A stretch of 64,000 nt of DNA from Ruegeria_C sp041537925 (GCF_041537925.1 NZ_JBGOSH010000001.1:372001-436000); one strand, 5' to 3'. Positions 44,724 to 53,027 are shown, counted from the first letter of the stretch. Notes: generated by a model from the sequence alone, not told the origin. Program-made: numbers and translations.

Positions 44724-46151
44724 TTACACACTTCTGAGTTGATAGGCCGCAAGGGCCCGCCTGCGCCCCACATCCAGCGGCATGACCGGGTCGGGATAGC
44801 TGTCACCGGGGGCAAGTCCCCATGCGCGCGGCACCGCATGGAAATAACTGAGCGCTGTTTCGGGCGGGTCGGCCTGCGCTTCGGCCAGCCACCGCGCCAC
44901 GTAAACCCCGTCAGGATCGAACTTTTTCTGCTGCAGGTCGGGGTTGAACACCCGGAAATAGGGCGCAGCGTCCGGGCCGGTGCCCGCGACCCATTGCCAG
45001 CCCATCGCGTTGGCTGCGGGGTCCCAGTCCACCAGACAGTCGGCGAACCAGTCCATGCCGATTTTCCAATGTGTCATCAGATGCTTGGTCAGGTAACTTG
45101 CCACGATCATCCGGGCGCGGTTGTGCATGCGCCCGGTCACGTAAAGTTCGCGCATGGCCGCGTCGACAAAGGGAATGCCGGTGCGCCCCTGCTTCCATGC
45201 CAGCACCTCGGGCGCATCCGCCACGGCGCGCCACGGAAATCTGTCCCAGCCCTCTTTCCAGTTGCCGCTCAGCAAATCCGGCGCATGGTACATCAGGTGA
45301 TAGGCAAATTCACGCCAGACCACCTCTTTCAGGAAATGCTCGGCACCGGTCTTTTGCGCGCCCCGTGCGCGCTGACCCGCATGCCAGAGCAGCCGGGGGC
45401 TGATTTCCCCAAGGCTTAGATACTCCGATAGTCTGGACGTTGCATCAAGCGCAGGGACATCGCGCAGCGCCTTGTAATCGTCTATGGCGGTTTCGACGAA
45501 ACCGTCCAGCCGCGCCCGCGCCGCGTCCTCGCCCGGGATCACATGCGCTCGCACCACTCCCGCGCCCCGGTTCATGACGGCACCAAGCCCCCACGCCTGC
45601 AGGTCGTCCGAGCGTGGCCAAGCCGCAGGGGGTGGTATCTGCGCGGGCGGCGGCAGGGCGGCGGTGACCTCTCGACCTTGCACCGCGCGCCAAATGGCAG
45701 AATAAACCTTGTAATAACCACCCGACCCAGTGCTGACGCTCCAAGGCTCGAACAGCACATGCCCGGCGAAAGAGCGCGCGTCGACCCCCTGCGCCTTCAG
45801 ATCCGCCTTGATCGCACTGTCGCGCGCCCTCGCCTGCGGATCATAGAGTCGCGACCACCAGACTGCGCCGGCACCGGTCTCATCCCGCAAATCGCGCAGC
45901 ACCTGCGCCGCAGGGCCACGGCGCAGGATCAACCGGCTGCCCCGTGCCGCCAGAGCTTGCGAAAACACCTCCAGACCCAACCCGAGCCGCCATTTTGGGG
46001 CAGCTCCTAACCCGGAAACGGAATCATCTGCGATAAACACCGGCAGGATCGGCCGCCCGCTGCGGCAGGCCTCGAAGAGGCCCTGATGGTCGGCCAGCCG
46101 CAAATCGCGCCTGAACCAGAATATAATCGGTGAACCCGGCCCGTCCATCAT
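44724..46151 (-). CDS. phrB: Deoxyribodipyrimidine photolyase (class I CPD type)
   Basis: Light-driven DNA repair enzyme of 475 residues: N-terminal antenna domain (IIFWFRRDLRLADHQG) and C-terminal FAD domain with TGRMHNRARMIVASYLTKHL and ANAMGWQWVAGTGPDAAPYFR, including the tryptophan-rich electron-transfer region. Start at 46151 or 46148. The cfa gene follows after 74 bp. A candidate extracytoplasmic-sigma promoter is listed separately. Confidence 0.95.
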   Translation of the reverse strand: MMDGPGSPIIFWFRRDLRLADHQGLFEACRSGRPILPVFIADDSVSGLGAAPKWRLGLGLEVFSQALAARGSRLILRRGPAAQVLRDLRDETGAGAVWWSRLYDPQARARDSAIKADLKAQGVDARSFAGHVLFEPWSVSTGSGGYYKVYSAIWRAVQGREVTAALPPPAQIPPPAAWPRSDDLQAWGLGAVMNRGAGVVRAHVIPGEDAARARLDGFVETAIDDYKALRDVPALDATSRLSEYLSLGEISPRLLWHAGQRARGAQKTGAEHFLKEVVWREFAYHLMYHAPDLLSGNWKEGWDRFPWRAVADAPEVLAWKQGRTGIPFVDAAMRELYVTGRMHNRARMIVASYLTKHLMTHWKIGMDWFADCLVDWDPAANAMGWQWVAGTGPDAAPYFRVFNPDLQQKKFDPDGVYVARWLAEAQADPPETALSYFHAVPRAWGLAPGDSYPDPVMPLDVGRRRALAAYQLRSV

Positions 46152-46170
46152 GCCCCCGCCTGTTTACATT

Positions 46171-46200
46171 CACATACGGCGGAGGTTTGCGAGTGGATCA
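46171..46200 (-). promoter_or_regulatory. Candidate RpoE(ChrR)-type promoter of phrB
   Basis: TGATC (minus strand, 46200-46196), 19 bases, then TA (46176-46175; TATGTG), ending 20 bp before the phrB start. The TGATC...TA pattern recalls the Rhodobacter RpoE singlet-oxygen promoter, although the spacing may be one base long and the -10 is imperfect. The TGA of the box is also the stop codon of the upstream gene. Confidence 0.35.
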
Positions 46201-47421
46201 CAAAACGCGATCAAGCGCCTCGATCAATTGGTCAAGTTCCTGTTTCGAGGTGTAATGCGTGAAGCTCACCCGCAACACACCCTGCGTCGGGTCAATGCCC
46301 ATCCCGGCCAAGGGCCGCACCGCGTAGAAATCTCCGCCATCGGCCATGATTCCATTTTGTTTCAACTCTGCTGCAACCGGCGCAGCAGGTCGGCCCAGCG
46401 ACAGCGCTACGGTGGGTGCGCGATGCTCGGCCCGATCCGGCCCCAACAGGCGCACCGCATTTCGGTCTTTTACCGCATCCAGCAACGGTTGCAGCAGCGT
46501 GACCTCGTGGTCCCGCATCAGGTCATGCACAAACGCGCCCCGCGCGGCAGCACCCTCACCCGGCCCGCCATGATGGTCGCACAGCACATCCACGTAGTCG
46601 GCCATCCCGGCGCAGGCCGCGACCTGCGCGTGATCCGGTCCGGCAGGGGTGAAGCGTTTGTAAAGCACGTCGGCGTTGAAATAATGCGCCTGATTGGGAA
46701 GCATCTCGCCCAAGGCGCGCCGGATCACCATGCAGCCCTGATGCGGGCCATAGGTCTTGTAGCTGGAAAACAAGTAAATATCCGGTCCCAGCGCGCCCAC
46801 ATCAGGAAAGCCATGCGGCGCGTAGGAAACGCCGTCGACACAGACAAACGCCCCCGCTGCATGGGCAATCGCGGTGATCTCGGTCACCGGGTTGATTTCA
46901 GCCACCACGTTCGAGCAATGCGGGAAACAGACCAGTCGTACCTTTTCGTCCAGCAGGTTCTCCAGCTTCGCGGGGTCCAGACGCCCGGTTTCGGGGTCGA
47001 TCCGCCATTCGCGAATCTCGATCCCCTCCTCGGCCAGTCGCCGCCACGGCCCGCTATTGGCCTCGTGGTCCTGATCGGTGACCACTATGGCCTCGCCCGG
47101 CTTCATCCACTTACGCACGGCTTGCGCCAGCACATAGGTGTTCTGCGTGGTCGACGGGCCAAAGCTCAGCTCATCCGTTTCGACCCCCAGCAGCGCGGCC
47201 ATGCGCGCCCGCGCCTCGTCCATCTCCTCGCCCGCCAGTCGACTGGCGTCATAAGCGGCATAGGGCTGCACCTTGCGTTGGGTGTAATAACGCGTCAGCC
47301 GGTCGATCACCTGGCGACAGGTATAAGACCCGCCCGCATTCTCAAAAAACGCCTGTCCCTGCAGCGAGGGCTCGTCAAAGGCAGGAAACTGCGCGCGCAC
47401 GAAATCGATATCTAGGGCCAT
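46198..47421 (-). CDS. Class V aminotransferase-fold (cysteine desulfurase-like) PLP enzyme
   Basis: Protein of 407 residues, cysteine desulfurase-like SAM-independent group. PLP lysine K222 (SSYKTYGPHQG), D196 (CVDGVSY), and the cofactor stretch FGPSTTQNTYVLAQ. The C-terminal FTHYTSKQELDQLIEAL is typical of the subfamily. The usual desulfurase cysteine loop is not apparent, so desulfurase activity is doubtful. It lies immediately upstream of phrB on the same strand. Confidence 0.85.
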   Translation of the reverse strand: MALDIDFVRAQFPAFDEPSLQGQAFFENAGGSYTCRQVIDRLTRYYTQRKVQPYAAYDASRLAGEEMDEARARMAALLGVETDELSFGPSTTQNTYVLAQAVRKWMKPGEAIVVTDQDHEANSGPWRRLAEEGIEIREWRIDPETGRLDPAKLENLLDEKVRLVCFPHCSNVVAEINPVTEITAIAHAAGAFVCVDGVSYAPHGFPDVGALGPDIYLFSSYKTYGPHQGCMVIRRALGEMLPNQAHYFNADVLYKRFTPAGPDHAQVAACAGMADYVDVLCDHHGGPGEGAAARGAFVHDLMRDHEVTLLQPLLDAVKDRNAVRLLGPDRAEHRAPTVALSLGRPAAPVAAELKQNGIMADGGDFYAVRPLAGMGIDPTQGVLRVSFTHYTSKQELDQLIEALDRVL

Positions 47422-47552
47422 GTCTGCTCCGGGGTTGGTTTCGGGAATGGATGCAGATCGCGGGCAGCGGGGTCAATAGAAATGCTGATGACAGTTTCTG
47501 ACATCAGGTCATGTCACTCTGCCCCTATCCCTTAAACACAGGAGCAAATGAA

Positions 47553-47936
47553 ATGAGCTTTCAACCCAAGGATTTTCTGGTCTGGGGCGAGTTGCCGGTC
47601 AGCGACCTTAACAAGGCGGTTGCCTTCTACAGCCGGGTGACCGGTGCCGCGCTTGAGATTGACGAGGGCGGCCCCAATCCGATGGTCGTGTTCAAACCCA
47701 AGGATGCCAGTGCAGGCGTGGCGCTGAACCTCTATCCCGGCAAACCGGCAGGCGACGGGCGCGGCCCGACGCTGCATCTGGCCGCCGATGGCACTCTGGC
47801 CGAGGTCATGGATCGCGTTTTCGAGGCCGGAGGCCGCGTGACCTCCGAGCCGATCGACCTTCCCGGCGGGCGCTTCTTCTACGCCACTGATCCGGACGGC
47901 AATTCGCTTGGCTTCTACGAGGGGCTCGCCGCCTGA
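47553..47936 (+). CDS. VOC-family protein (glyoxalase/bleomycin-resistance fold)
   Basis: Metal-binding vicinal-oxygen-chelate fold protein of 127 residues with the paired beta-alpha-beta-beta-beta pattern (WGELPVSDLNKAVAFYSRVTG; FFYATDPDGNSLGFYEG). ATG 47553 is chosen for AGGAG at 47540-47544, 8 bp upstream. Substrate unknown; likely cytosolic. Convergent with acuI. Confidence 0.85.
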   Translation: MSFQPKDFLVWGELPVSDLNKAVAFYSRVTGAALEIDEGGPNPMVVFKPKDASAGVALNLYPGKPAGDGRGPTLHLAADGTLAEVMDRVFEAGGRVTSEPIDLPGGRFFYATDPDGNSLGFYEGLAA

Positions 47937-47950
47937 CCCGCTCGGTCAGG
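47932..47950. terminator. Short hairpin containing both stop codons of convergent VOC and acuI genes
   Basis: CCTGACC (47932-47938) pairs with GGTCAGG (47944-47950) around a 5-base loop. The TGA of the VOC gene and the TGA of acuI lie inside the two arms. There is no T run, so it would be a weak shared terminator at best. Confidence 0.4.
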
Positions 47951-48941
47951 TATTCACGTCCACCACCACGCGGCCCTGCACTTGCCCGGCCAGGATATCC
48001 GCCCCCAGCTGCGGCAGATCGCCGAGTGTTGCGGGTCGCACCATCGCCTCCAGCTTGTCCATGGGCAGGTCGGAGGCGATGCGCTGCCAGGCCCGCAGCC
48101 GGTTGTCATAAGGCTGCATGACCGAGTCGATCCCCAGCAGGTTCACGCCGCGCAGCAGGAAGGGAATGACCGTCGCAGGCAGGTTCGCTCCGCCTGCCAG
48201 CCCCACCGCCGCAACCGAGGCACCATATTTCATTTGCCCCAGCACGCGGGCCAGCATCGCCCCACCAACTGCGTCAACACAGCCAGCCCAGTTCTCGCTT
48301 TCCAGCGGCCGCTTGACCGTCTCGTTCAACTCTTCACGGGCGACGATCTGCGTCGCGCCAAGCCCGGTCAGGTACTCGGCACTCTCGGGTCGCCCGGTGA
48401 CCGCCGCCACCTCATGGCCCAGTTGCGCCAGTATTGCGGTGGCCACCGAGCCGACACCGCCCGCCGCTCCGGTCACCAGCACCGGGCCATGTGCCGACGC
48501 AAGCCCGTGATCCTCCAGCGCCATCACCGACAGCATCGCGGTCAGCCCCGCGGTGCCCACCGCCATCGCCTGCCGCGTGCTCAGCCCGTCGGGCAAGGGC
48601 ACCAGCCAGTCGGCCCGCACATGGGCCTTCTGGGCATAGCCGCCCCAATGGGCCTCGCCCACGCGCCAGCCGGTCAGCACCACCTTGTCGCCCGGCTTGT
48701 AGCGCGCATCCGAGGACGCCTCGACCGTGCCGGCAAAATCGATCCCCGGCACATGCGGGTATCTCCGCACCAGCCCGCCGCCGTGCGAAGACAGGCACAG
48801 CCCGTCCTTGTAGTTGACCGTGGAATACTCCACTGCCACCGTGACCTCGCCCTCGGGCAAGTCGCTCTCCGAGATCTGCTTCAGAACCGGGGCAGCCTTG
48901 CCGGTCGCCTCGTCCTTTTCCATTACCAGCGCATTGAACAT
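47946..48941 (-). CDS. acuI: Acrylyl-CoA reductase AcuI (NADPH)
   Basis: Medium-chain reductase of 331 residues that converts toxic acryloyl-CoA to propionyl-CoA in DMSP and acrylate catabolism. The N-terminus MFNALVMEKDEATGK, VNYKDGLCLSSHGGG, HVPGIDFAGTVE and GAAGGVGSVATAILA closely follow the roseobacter/Rhodobacter AcuI sequence as I remember it. ATG 48941 is preceded by AGGAG. It lies 101 bp downstream of dmdA on the same strand, as in Ruegeria pomeroyi. Confidence 0.93.
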   Translation of the reverse strand: MFNALVMEKDEATGKAAPVLKQISESDLPEGEVTVAVEYSTVNYKDGLCLSSHGGGLVRRYPHVPGIDFAGTVEASSDARYKPGDKVVLTGWRVGEAHWGGYAQKAHVRADWLVPLPDGLSTRQAMAVGTAGLTAMLSVMALEDHGLASAHGPVLVTGAAGGVGSVATAILAQLGHEVAAVTGRPESAEYLTGLGATQIVAREELNETVKRPLESENWAGCVDAVGGAMLARVLGQMKYGASVAAVGLAGGANLPATVIPFLLRGVNLLGIDSVMQPYDNRLRAWQRIASDLPMDKLEAMVRPATLGDLPQLGADILAGQVQGRVVVDVNT

Positions 48942-49042
48942 CTCTTCACTCCTTTTGGGGACGCACTTGTCCCAGATCATTCTTCTGTTTCCAAATTCCT
49001 CGCGGGAGTCTCGCAGCGATGGGCGCGACGCTCCCGGCCCGC

Positions 49043-50146
49043 TCAGCGCCAGAACCCCGCCTGCACTTGAGCCCGGCGCATCCCGTCCGGTGTTTCAACC
49101 TCCAACACGGTGCCCGCATCCCAATGGCTTAGCCGCAGCATTCCGATCGAGACATTGGTCCCGAACTCCGGTGACCAGACCGAGGATGTCACCTGCCCCA
49201 CCCGGTTGCCCGCCGCATAGGCAGGCCATGGGCGGTCGCAGGGCGGCACCGGATCGCCTGCGATGGCGATGGGCCGGATCTGCTGCACCGGTCCTTCCTT
49301 GGCCACCCGCAACAGCGCATCGCGGCCAACACATCCAATTGCGGTATGGGTGTTGCAGAACCGGCCCAACCCGCATTCATGCGGCGTGTTGTCATCGGTC
49401 ATGTCATTGCCATAGGACAACAACCCGCTCTCGATCCGCTCGATCAGGTTCGGGCACCCGGCCCGGACGTGCAGATCCTCGCCAGCTGCGAACAGCGCGT
49501 TCCACAGCGGCATTCCGACCTCGCTGCCCTCGACATAGATCTCGAACCCGCCCTGTTTGGAATACCCCGACCGCGCAACCGCCAGATCGCGGCCTTCGAA
49601 CTGGAACATGTCAAAGCGAAAGAACCGAATATCGCGTATCCGGTCTCCGAAGACCCGCGCCATCAGGTCCTCGGCCTTCGGGCCCTGTACCGCCAGGGGT
49701 GAGACATCGGGCTCGTCCACCAGCACATCCAGCCGGTAGCCATTGGCCAAGCCCTTGACCCAAAGAAGCAGATCGCTGTCCGCAATGGACACCCACCAGC
49801 GGTCTTCGGACAATTTCACCGCCACTGGGTCATTCAGCATGCCACCGGTTTCATCGACAATGGGCACGTAATAGCACTGCCCCGGCAGCATACCGCGCAG
49901 GTCGCGCGGGGTCAGCATCTGCATCAGCCGCGCGGCATCGGGTCCGCGCAACTCGACCTGCCTCTCGCAGGACACATCCCAGACCTGCACATGGGTCTTC
50001 AGGTGGTGACAATCAGCCTCGACGCTTTCAAAGAGTGTGGGCAGCAGCATCCGGTTATAGACCGTATACGCCTTGACCCCCGCGGCCTCGACGCCGTCCG
50101 AGAATGGCGTTCTGCGCAAACGCCGCGACATCGACAGAAGGGTCAT
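49043..50146 (-). CDS. dmdA: Dimethylsulfoniopropionate demethylase DmdA
   Basis: Tetrahydrofolate-dependent DMSP demethylase of 367 residues, GcvT fold. RRLRRTPFSDGVEAAGVKAYTVYN, VQVWDVSCERQVELRGPDA, PLAVQGPKAEDLMARVFGD, and RIESGLLSYGNDMT with NTPHECGLGRFC match roseobacter DmdA. Ribosome site GGAGGATG is 8 bp upstream. It directly abuts the DinB gene, so it is translated from the DUF2182-DUF1326-dinB message. It yields methylmercaptopropionate and 5-methyl-THF in the cytoplasm. Confidence 0.94.
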   Translation of the reverse strand: MTLLSMSRRLRRTPFSDGVEAAGVKAYTVYNRMLLPTLFESVEADCHHLKTHVQVWDVSCERQVELRGPDAARLMQMLTPRDLRGMLPGQCYYVPIVDETGGMLNDPVAVKLSEDRWWVSIADSDLLLWVKGLANGYRLDVLVDEPDVSPLAVQGPKAEDLMARVFGDRIRDIRFFRFDMFQFEGRDLAVARSGYSKQGGFEIYVEGSEVGMPLWNALFAAGEDLHVRAGCPNLIERIESGLLSYGNDMTDDNTPHECGLGRFCNTHTAIGCVGRDALLRVAKEGPVQQIRPIAIAGDPVPPCDRPWPAYAAGNRVGQVTSSVWSPEFGTNVSIGMLRLSHWDAGTVLEVETPDGMRRAQVQAGFWR

Positions 50147-50653
50147 TCAGACATCCTCCGGCAGAAACACCAGATCGCTCACCGGGGCGTCCGAGCCGGT
50201 CTCGGTCAGCATCTGGTGCAACTGGCCGCGATGATGAGTCTGGTGGTTGAACATGTGGATGACGCATTGGGCATAGGGTTTGACCACTTCGGCCTCTTTC
50301 GCCGCCGAATACCACGAGAACGGCCCGCTCAGCAGCCCGTCCGGCAGGCCCTCTGCCCAGTCGGCAATGCGCGCGTCGATCTGCTCGCGCAAGGGCAGCC
50401 ACGCCGCCAGATCGGCACAGAGCGAGACGCTTTCGGGAATACCCCCGCCCGGCCCCGACCCTTTGTCGAAGCGCGAAATCCAGATCCAGTCGCCCCAGAG
50501 CAGATGGTTCGCCGTGCCCATGATCGAACCAAAGAACGCCCCGCGATCCCGCCTCAGCTCGTCTTGCGGCAAGGTTTGCAGAAACCCCGAGAGCTGGGTG
50601 TTCTGCCAATGACCGTACCGCGCCATCTGACGGGCATAATCACCGGTAATCAT
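50147..50653 (-). CDS. DinB family protein
   Basis: Four-helix metal-binding protein of 168 residues. Histidines in TANHLLWGDWIW and MFNHQTHHRGQLHQ form the expected divalent-metal triad. Members include thiol-dependent transferases and proteins of unknown role. ATG 50653 shares its A with the DUF1326 stop (TGATG), and its own stop abuts the dmdA ATG. Co-expression with dmdA invites a role in thiol or sulfur chemistry, but that is inference. Confidence 0.87.
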   Translation of the reverse strand: MITGDYARQMARYGHWQNTQLSGFLQTLPQDELRRDRGAFFGSIMGTANHLLWGDWIWISRFDKGSGPGGGIPESVSLCADLAAWLPLREQIDARIADWAEGLPDGLLSGPFSWYSAAKEAEVVKPYAQCVIHMFNHQTHHRGQLHQMLTETGSDAPVSDLVFLPEDV

Positions 50654-51357
50654 CACTTTGGCCCGTGCCAGTCGATCGGACAGATCTCGGCCGATTTGCC
50701 GCTGAAATCCCAGACCCGGCCATAGTCGCGCACCCGGGATTTGGTGCCCTTGGCCACGATGATGTCCGGTCCCATCCAGTATTTCGAGTTGGTCACCATC
50801 ACCGGATGCTCGGCATCCTTGCCCGCCAGCATCTCGATTTCGCCCTGGATCTTGCGCCCGATCATGATCCGGCGCTTGGTTCCGTCGCGCTCGATCTCGA
50901 CGGGTGCGCGTTCGGCCCCGATGATCTCGCTGACCAGCATGGTGAAGAGGCCCGTCGTGCCGCCCGCCTGACCGCTGAATATCTGCAGGATGCCGTTATA
51001 GGCCTTGCCGCTGGCGCGCTCGTCCACATAGGCCGCCACTTTCCACTGGCCCTCGCCCATGCGGCCGGGAATATCGACCAGCAAGCCGACATTGAGACCC
51101 GACAGGTCCTCGCCCTCGTAATGGCCCTCGTCGATGATGATGCCCATCCAGGCGTGGCAATGGCCCTCGGTCGGGGGATGTGCGCCCAACGAAACCACGC
51201 AGGGGCAGAACACGTCGCAGGAGCAGTTCAGGATCAACTCGCCCTTGATCACCCAATCGGTCGGCGACATTTCGCGCCGTTTCGGGTTTGGCATCCGGCT
51301 GTCGATGCGCTGGCTGATCGGCAGTCGGTCAGCATCCGGTTTTCTGTTTTTTGCCAT
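50653..51357 (-). CDS. DUF1326 cysteine-rich protein
   Basis: Protein of 234 residues of unknown function. The hallmark cluster LNCSCDVFCPCVVSLG (CxCxxxCPC) near residue 45 looks like a metal or redox centre, followed by GHCHAWMG. No signal peptide. ATG 51357 is chosen for GGAGG 8 bp upstream. It follows the DUF2182 membrane gene by 4 bp; the two families commonly occur together. Confidence 0.87.
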   Translation of the reverse strand: MAKNRKPDADRLPISQRIDSRMPNPKRREMSPTDWVIKGELILNCSCDVFCPCVVSLGAHPPTEGHCHAWMGIIIDEGHYEGEDLSGLNVGLLVDIPGRMGEGQWKVAAYVDERASGKAYNGILQIFSGQAGGTTGLFTMLVSEIIGAERAPVEIERDGTKRRIMIGRKIQGEIEMLAGKDAEHPVMVTNSKYWMGPDIIVAKGTKSRVRDYGRVWDFSGKSAEICPIDWHGPK

Positions 51358-51361
51358 AAGG

Positions 51362-52153
51362 TTATCCTCCGAACATGACGGGATAGATGAGAAGTGCAAG
51401 ACCGCCCGCGATCAGCGCCACGCCCATGGGACGCGTCACCACATGGCCGATCTGCGGCAGTTTTTCCAAAACCATGAACAGCGTGGCGAGCCCCATCCAC
51501 AACAGGCTCATGACCCCGCCGACAAAGCCAAGCGCCATGAAACCCCAGCAACACCCGACGCAGAACGCGCCCAGGCCCAGACCCATGCGCAACCCGCCCG
51601 CAAAGCCAACCCGCCAATGGCCCAGGAAATACATCATCGGCGCGTGACACACACCATGGCAGACCTCTTTGGCGCGGGTGAACTGAAAGGCGCCGACCGC
51701 GATCAGCAAACCGCCCGCCAGCAGCGGCGATTTCGCGATGCCCAGCATGTCGACCCCGCCGCCGAAAAGCAGCGCCAGCTGCACGCCGGTAATCAGCGCA
51801 GCAAACCCGATCCAGACCAGCAAATAGCCCGACACAACGCCCAGCCATCCGGCCCGCGTGCCATCGGCGCTGATCATCAGGTCCTCGTAGCTGCGCAGGG
51901 TCGGCACCAGCGTCGGCAGCATCATCGCCGCCATCATCACCGCCCACATCCAGAACAGCGGCCCGAACTCGGCCATGGGCATGTACATGTCCATGCGCGG
52001 GTCCATCGCGGCCATCGCCTGCCCCATCGGTCCGGGACGCCCAATAAGGTCCAGATCCATCGCCTGGCTCATCGTGTATAGAAACCACCATGCCCACAGG
52101 ATCAGGCCATAAAAGCCCAGCCACAAAATGGTGCGAAATGATCCGACAGACAC
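51362..52153 (-). CDS. DUF2182 integral membrane protein
   Basis: Membrane protein of 263 residues with about six helices. Conserved features include MPMAEFGPLFWMWAVMMAAMMLP, a Cys/His stretch CHGVCHAP, and CVGCCWGFMALGFVGGVMSL. GTG 52153 has GGGAG 6 bp upstream and is preferred to the TTG at 52186. First gene of the operon leading to dmdA, divergent from the GntR regulator. A metal-related role is suggested by the Cys/His/Met content but is unproven. Confidence 0.86.
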   Translation of the reverse strand: MSVGSFRTILWLGFYGLILWAWWFLYTMSQAMDLDLIGRPGPMGQAMAAMDPRMDMYMPMAEFGPLFWMWAVMMAAMMLPTLVPTLRSYEDLMISADGTRAGWLGVVSGYLLVWIGFAALITGVQLALLFGGGVDMLGIAKSPLLAGGLLIAVGAFQFTRAKEVCHGVCHAPMMYFLGHWRVGFAGGLRMGLGLGAFCVGCCWGFMALGFVGGVMSLLWMGLATLFMVLEKLPQIGHVVTRPMGVALIAGGLALLIYPVMFGG

Positions 52154-52184
52154 CTGCGTCTCCCTGACTCGGTTCTTGCAATTC

Positions 52185-52213
52185 AAATGTCAGACTTTTA
52201 AATGTCAGACAAT
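52185..52213. promoter_or_regulatory. Tandem FadR/GntR-type operator copies
   Basis: AAATGTCAGAC occurs twice, at 52185-52195 and 52200-52210, 15 bp apart. The second is a perfect TGTC-A-GACA palindrome. Each has the GT-N3-AC core of FadR-subfamily operators. They lie between the divergent DUF2182 operon (start 52153) and the GntR gene (start 52233), so one regulator could control both directions. Confidence 0.62.
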
Positions 52214-52232
52214 TAAAATCTGAGTCAAAGTG

Positions 52233-52970
52233 ATGAAAATTGATCCCAGCAACCCCGCCGACCTTTCTGCCCAGATCGCAGGTGCGATCCGCGATGCGAT
52301 CATCGGCGGTGATCTGATCGTGGATGAGCGCTTGCCGTCAGAGGCAGAACTGGCCGACCATTTCGACGTGTCGCGCCCGACGGTACGCGAGGCGCTGAAA
52401 CGGCTGGCCGCGCAATCGCTGATCCGCACCCAGCGCGGGGCCAGCGGCGGCGCCTTCGTCAACCGGCTGAGCTTCGAAAACGCCTATGCCCAGCAGATCA
52501 CCACCTCGACCCTGCTGCTCAGCATGAACGCGGTCAGTTTCGACACCGCCTGCGAGGCGCGGTTTGCGCTGGAACGGGCCTGTTCGCCGCTCTCGGCACT
52601 GCGCCGCACCGCCGACCACCTGGCCACCATGCGGGCCGAGATCCACCGACAGCAACAACCCGGCCTGACCGATGAAGCCTTCTGCGCCTCGGATGTGGCC
52701 TTTCACCGGGCGCTGGTGGACGGTGCAGGCAACCCGGTGCTGTCCTATCAGCTGGCCGGTGCGGTCGAGGCGATGCAGCCGCTGATGAACATGATCACAT
52801 TCACCGCCCGCTCGCGCGAGGCCATCGTGGCGCTGCACACCGAGCTGGCCGATGCGGTCGAAGCGGGCGACGCGCAGACTGCCGACAGCGTGCTTGTCCG
52901 GCTCGAGGACTATACCCGCACCCTTGCCGGCGACGTCATGGCTGCGCGCACGGCCAAGGCAAACGGTTGA
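52233..52970 (+). CDS. FadR/GntR-family transcriptional regulator (FCD type)
   Basis: Regulator of 245 residues: winged helix at about 10-75 (LPSEAELADHFDVSRPTVREALKRLAAQSLIRTQRG) and an all-helical FCD ligand/metal domain at about 95-225. ATG 52233 was chosen; GTG 52230 is adjacent. Divergent from the DUF2182-DUF1326-dinB-dmdA operon. In Ruegeria pomeroyi a GntR gene also neighbours dmdA and acuI, so control of DMSP demethylation is plausible. Confidence 0.92.
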   Translation: MKIDPSNPADLSAQIAGAIRDAIIGGDLIVDERLPSEAELADHFDVSRPTVREALKRLAAQSLIRTQRGASGGAFVNRLSFENAYAQQITTSTLLLSMNAVSFDTACEARFALERACSPLSALRRTADHLATMRAEIHRQQQPGLTDEAFCASDVAFHRALVDGAGNPVLSYQLAGAVEAMQPLMNMITFTARSREAIVALHTELADAVEAGDAQTADSVLVRLEDYTRTLAGDVMAARTAKANG

Positions 52971-53027
52971 ACACGCGCTGAGAATCCGCATTGTCTCGCT
53001 TGAGCGATCCAGTAGCGGAGACAGGAC

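Noticed and set aside
46198..47421. Calling the class V PLP protein a true cysteine desulfurase
   Set aside because: No convincing catalytic cysteine loop and no Suf/Isc genes nearby; kept as a desulfurase-like enzyme.
52971..53027. TPP riboswitch in front of tenA
   Set aside because: The 57-bp gap is too short and lacks the THI-box core; tenA probably shares the gntR transcript.
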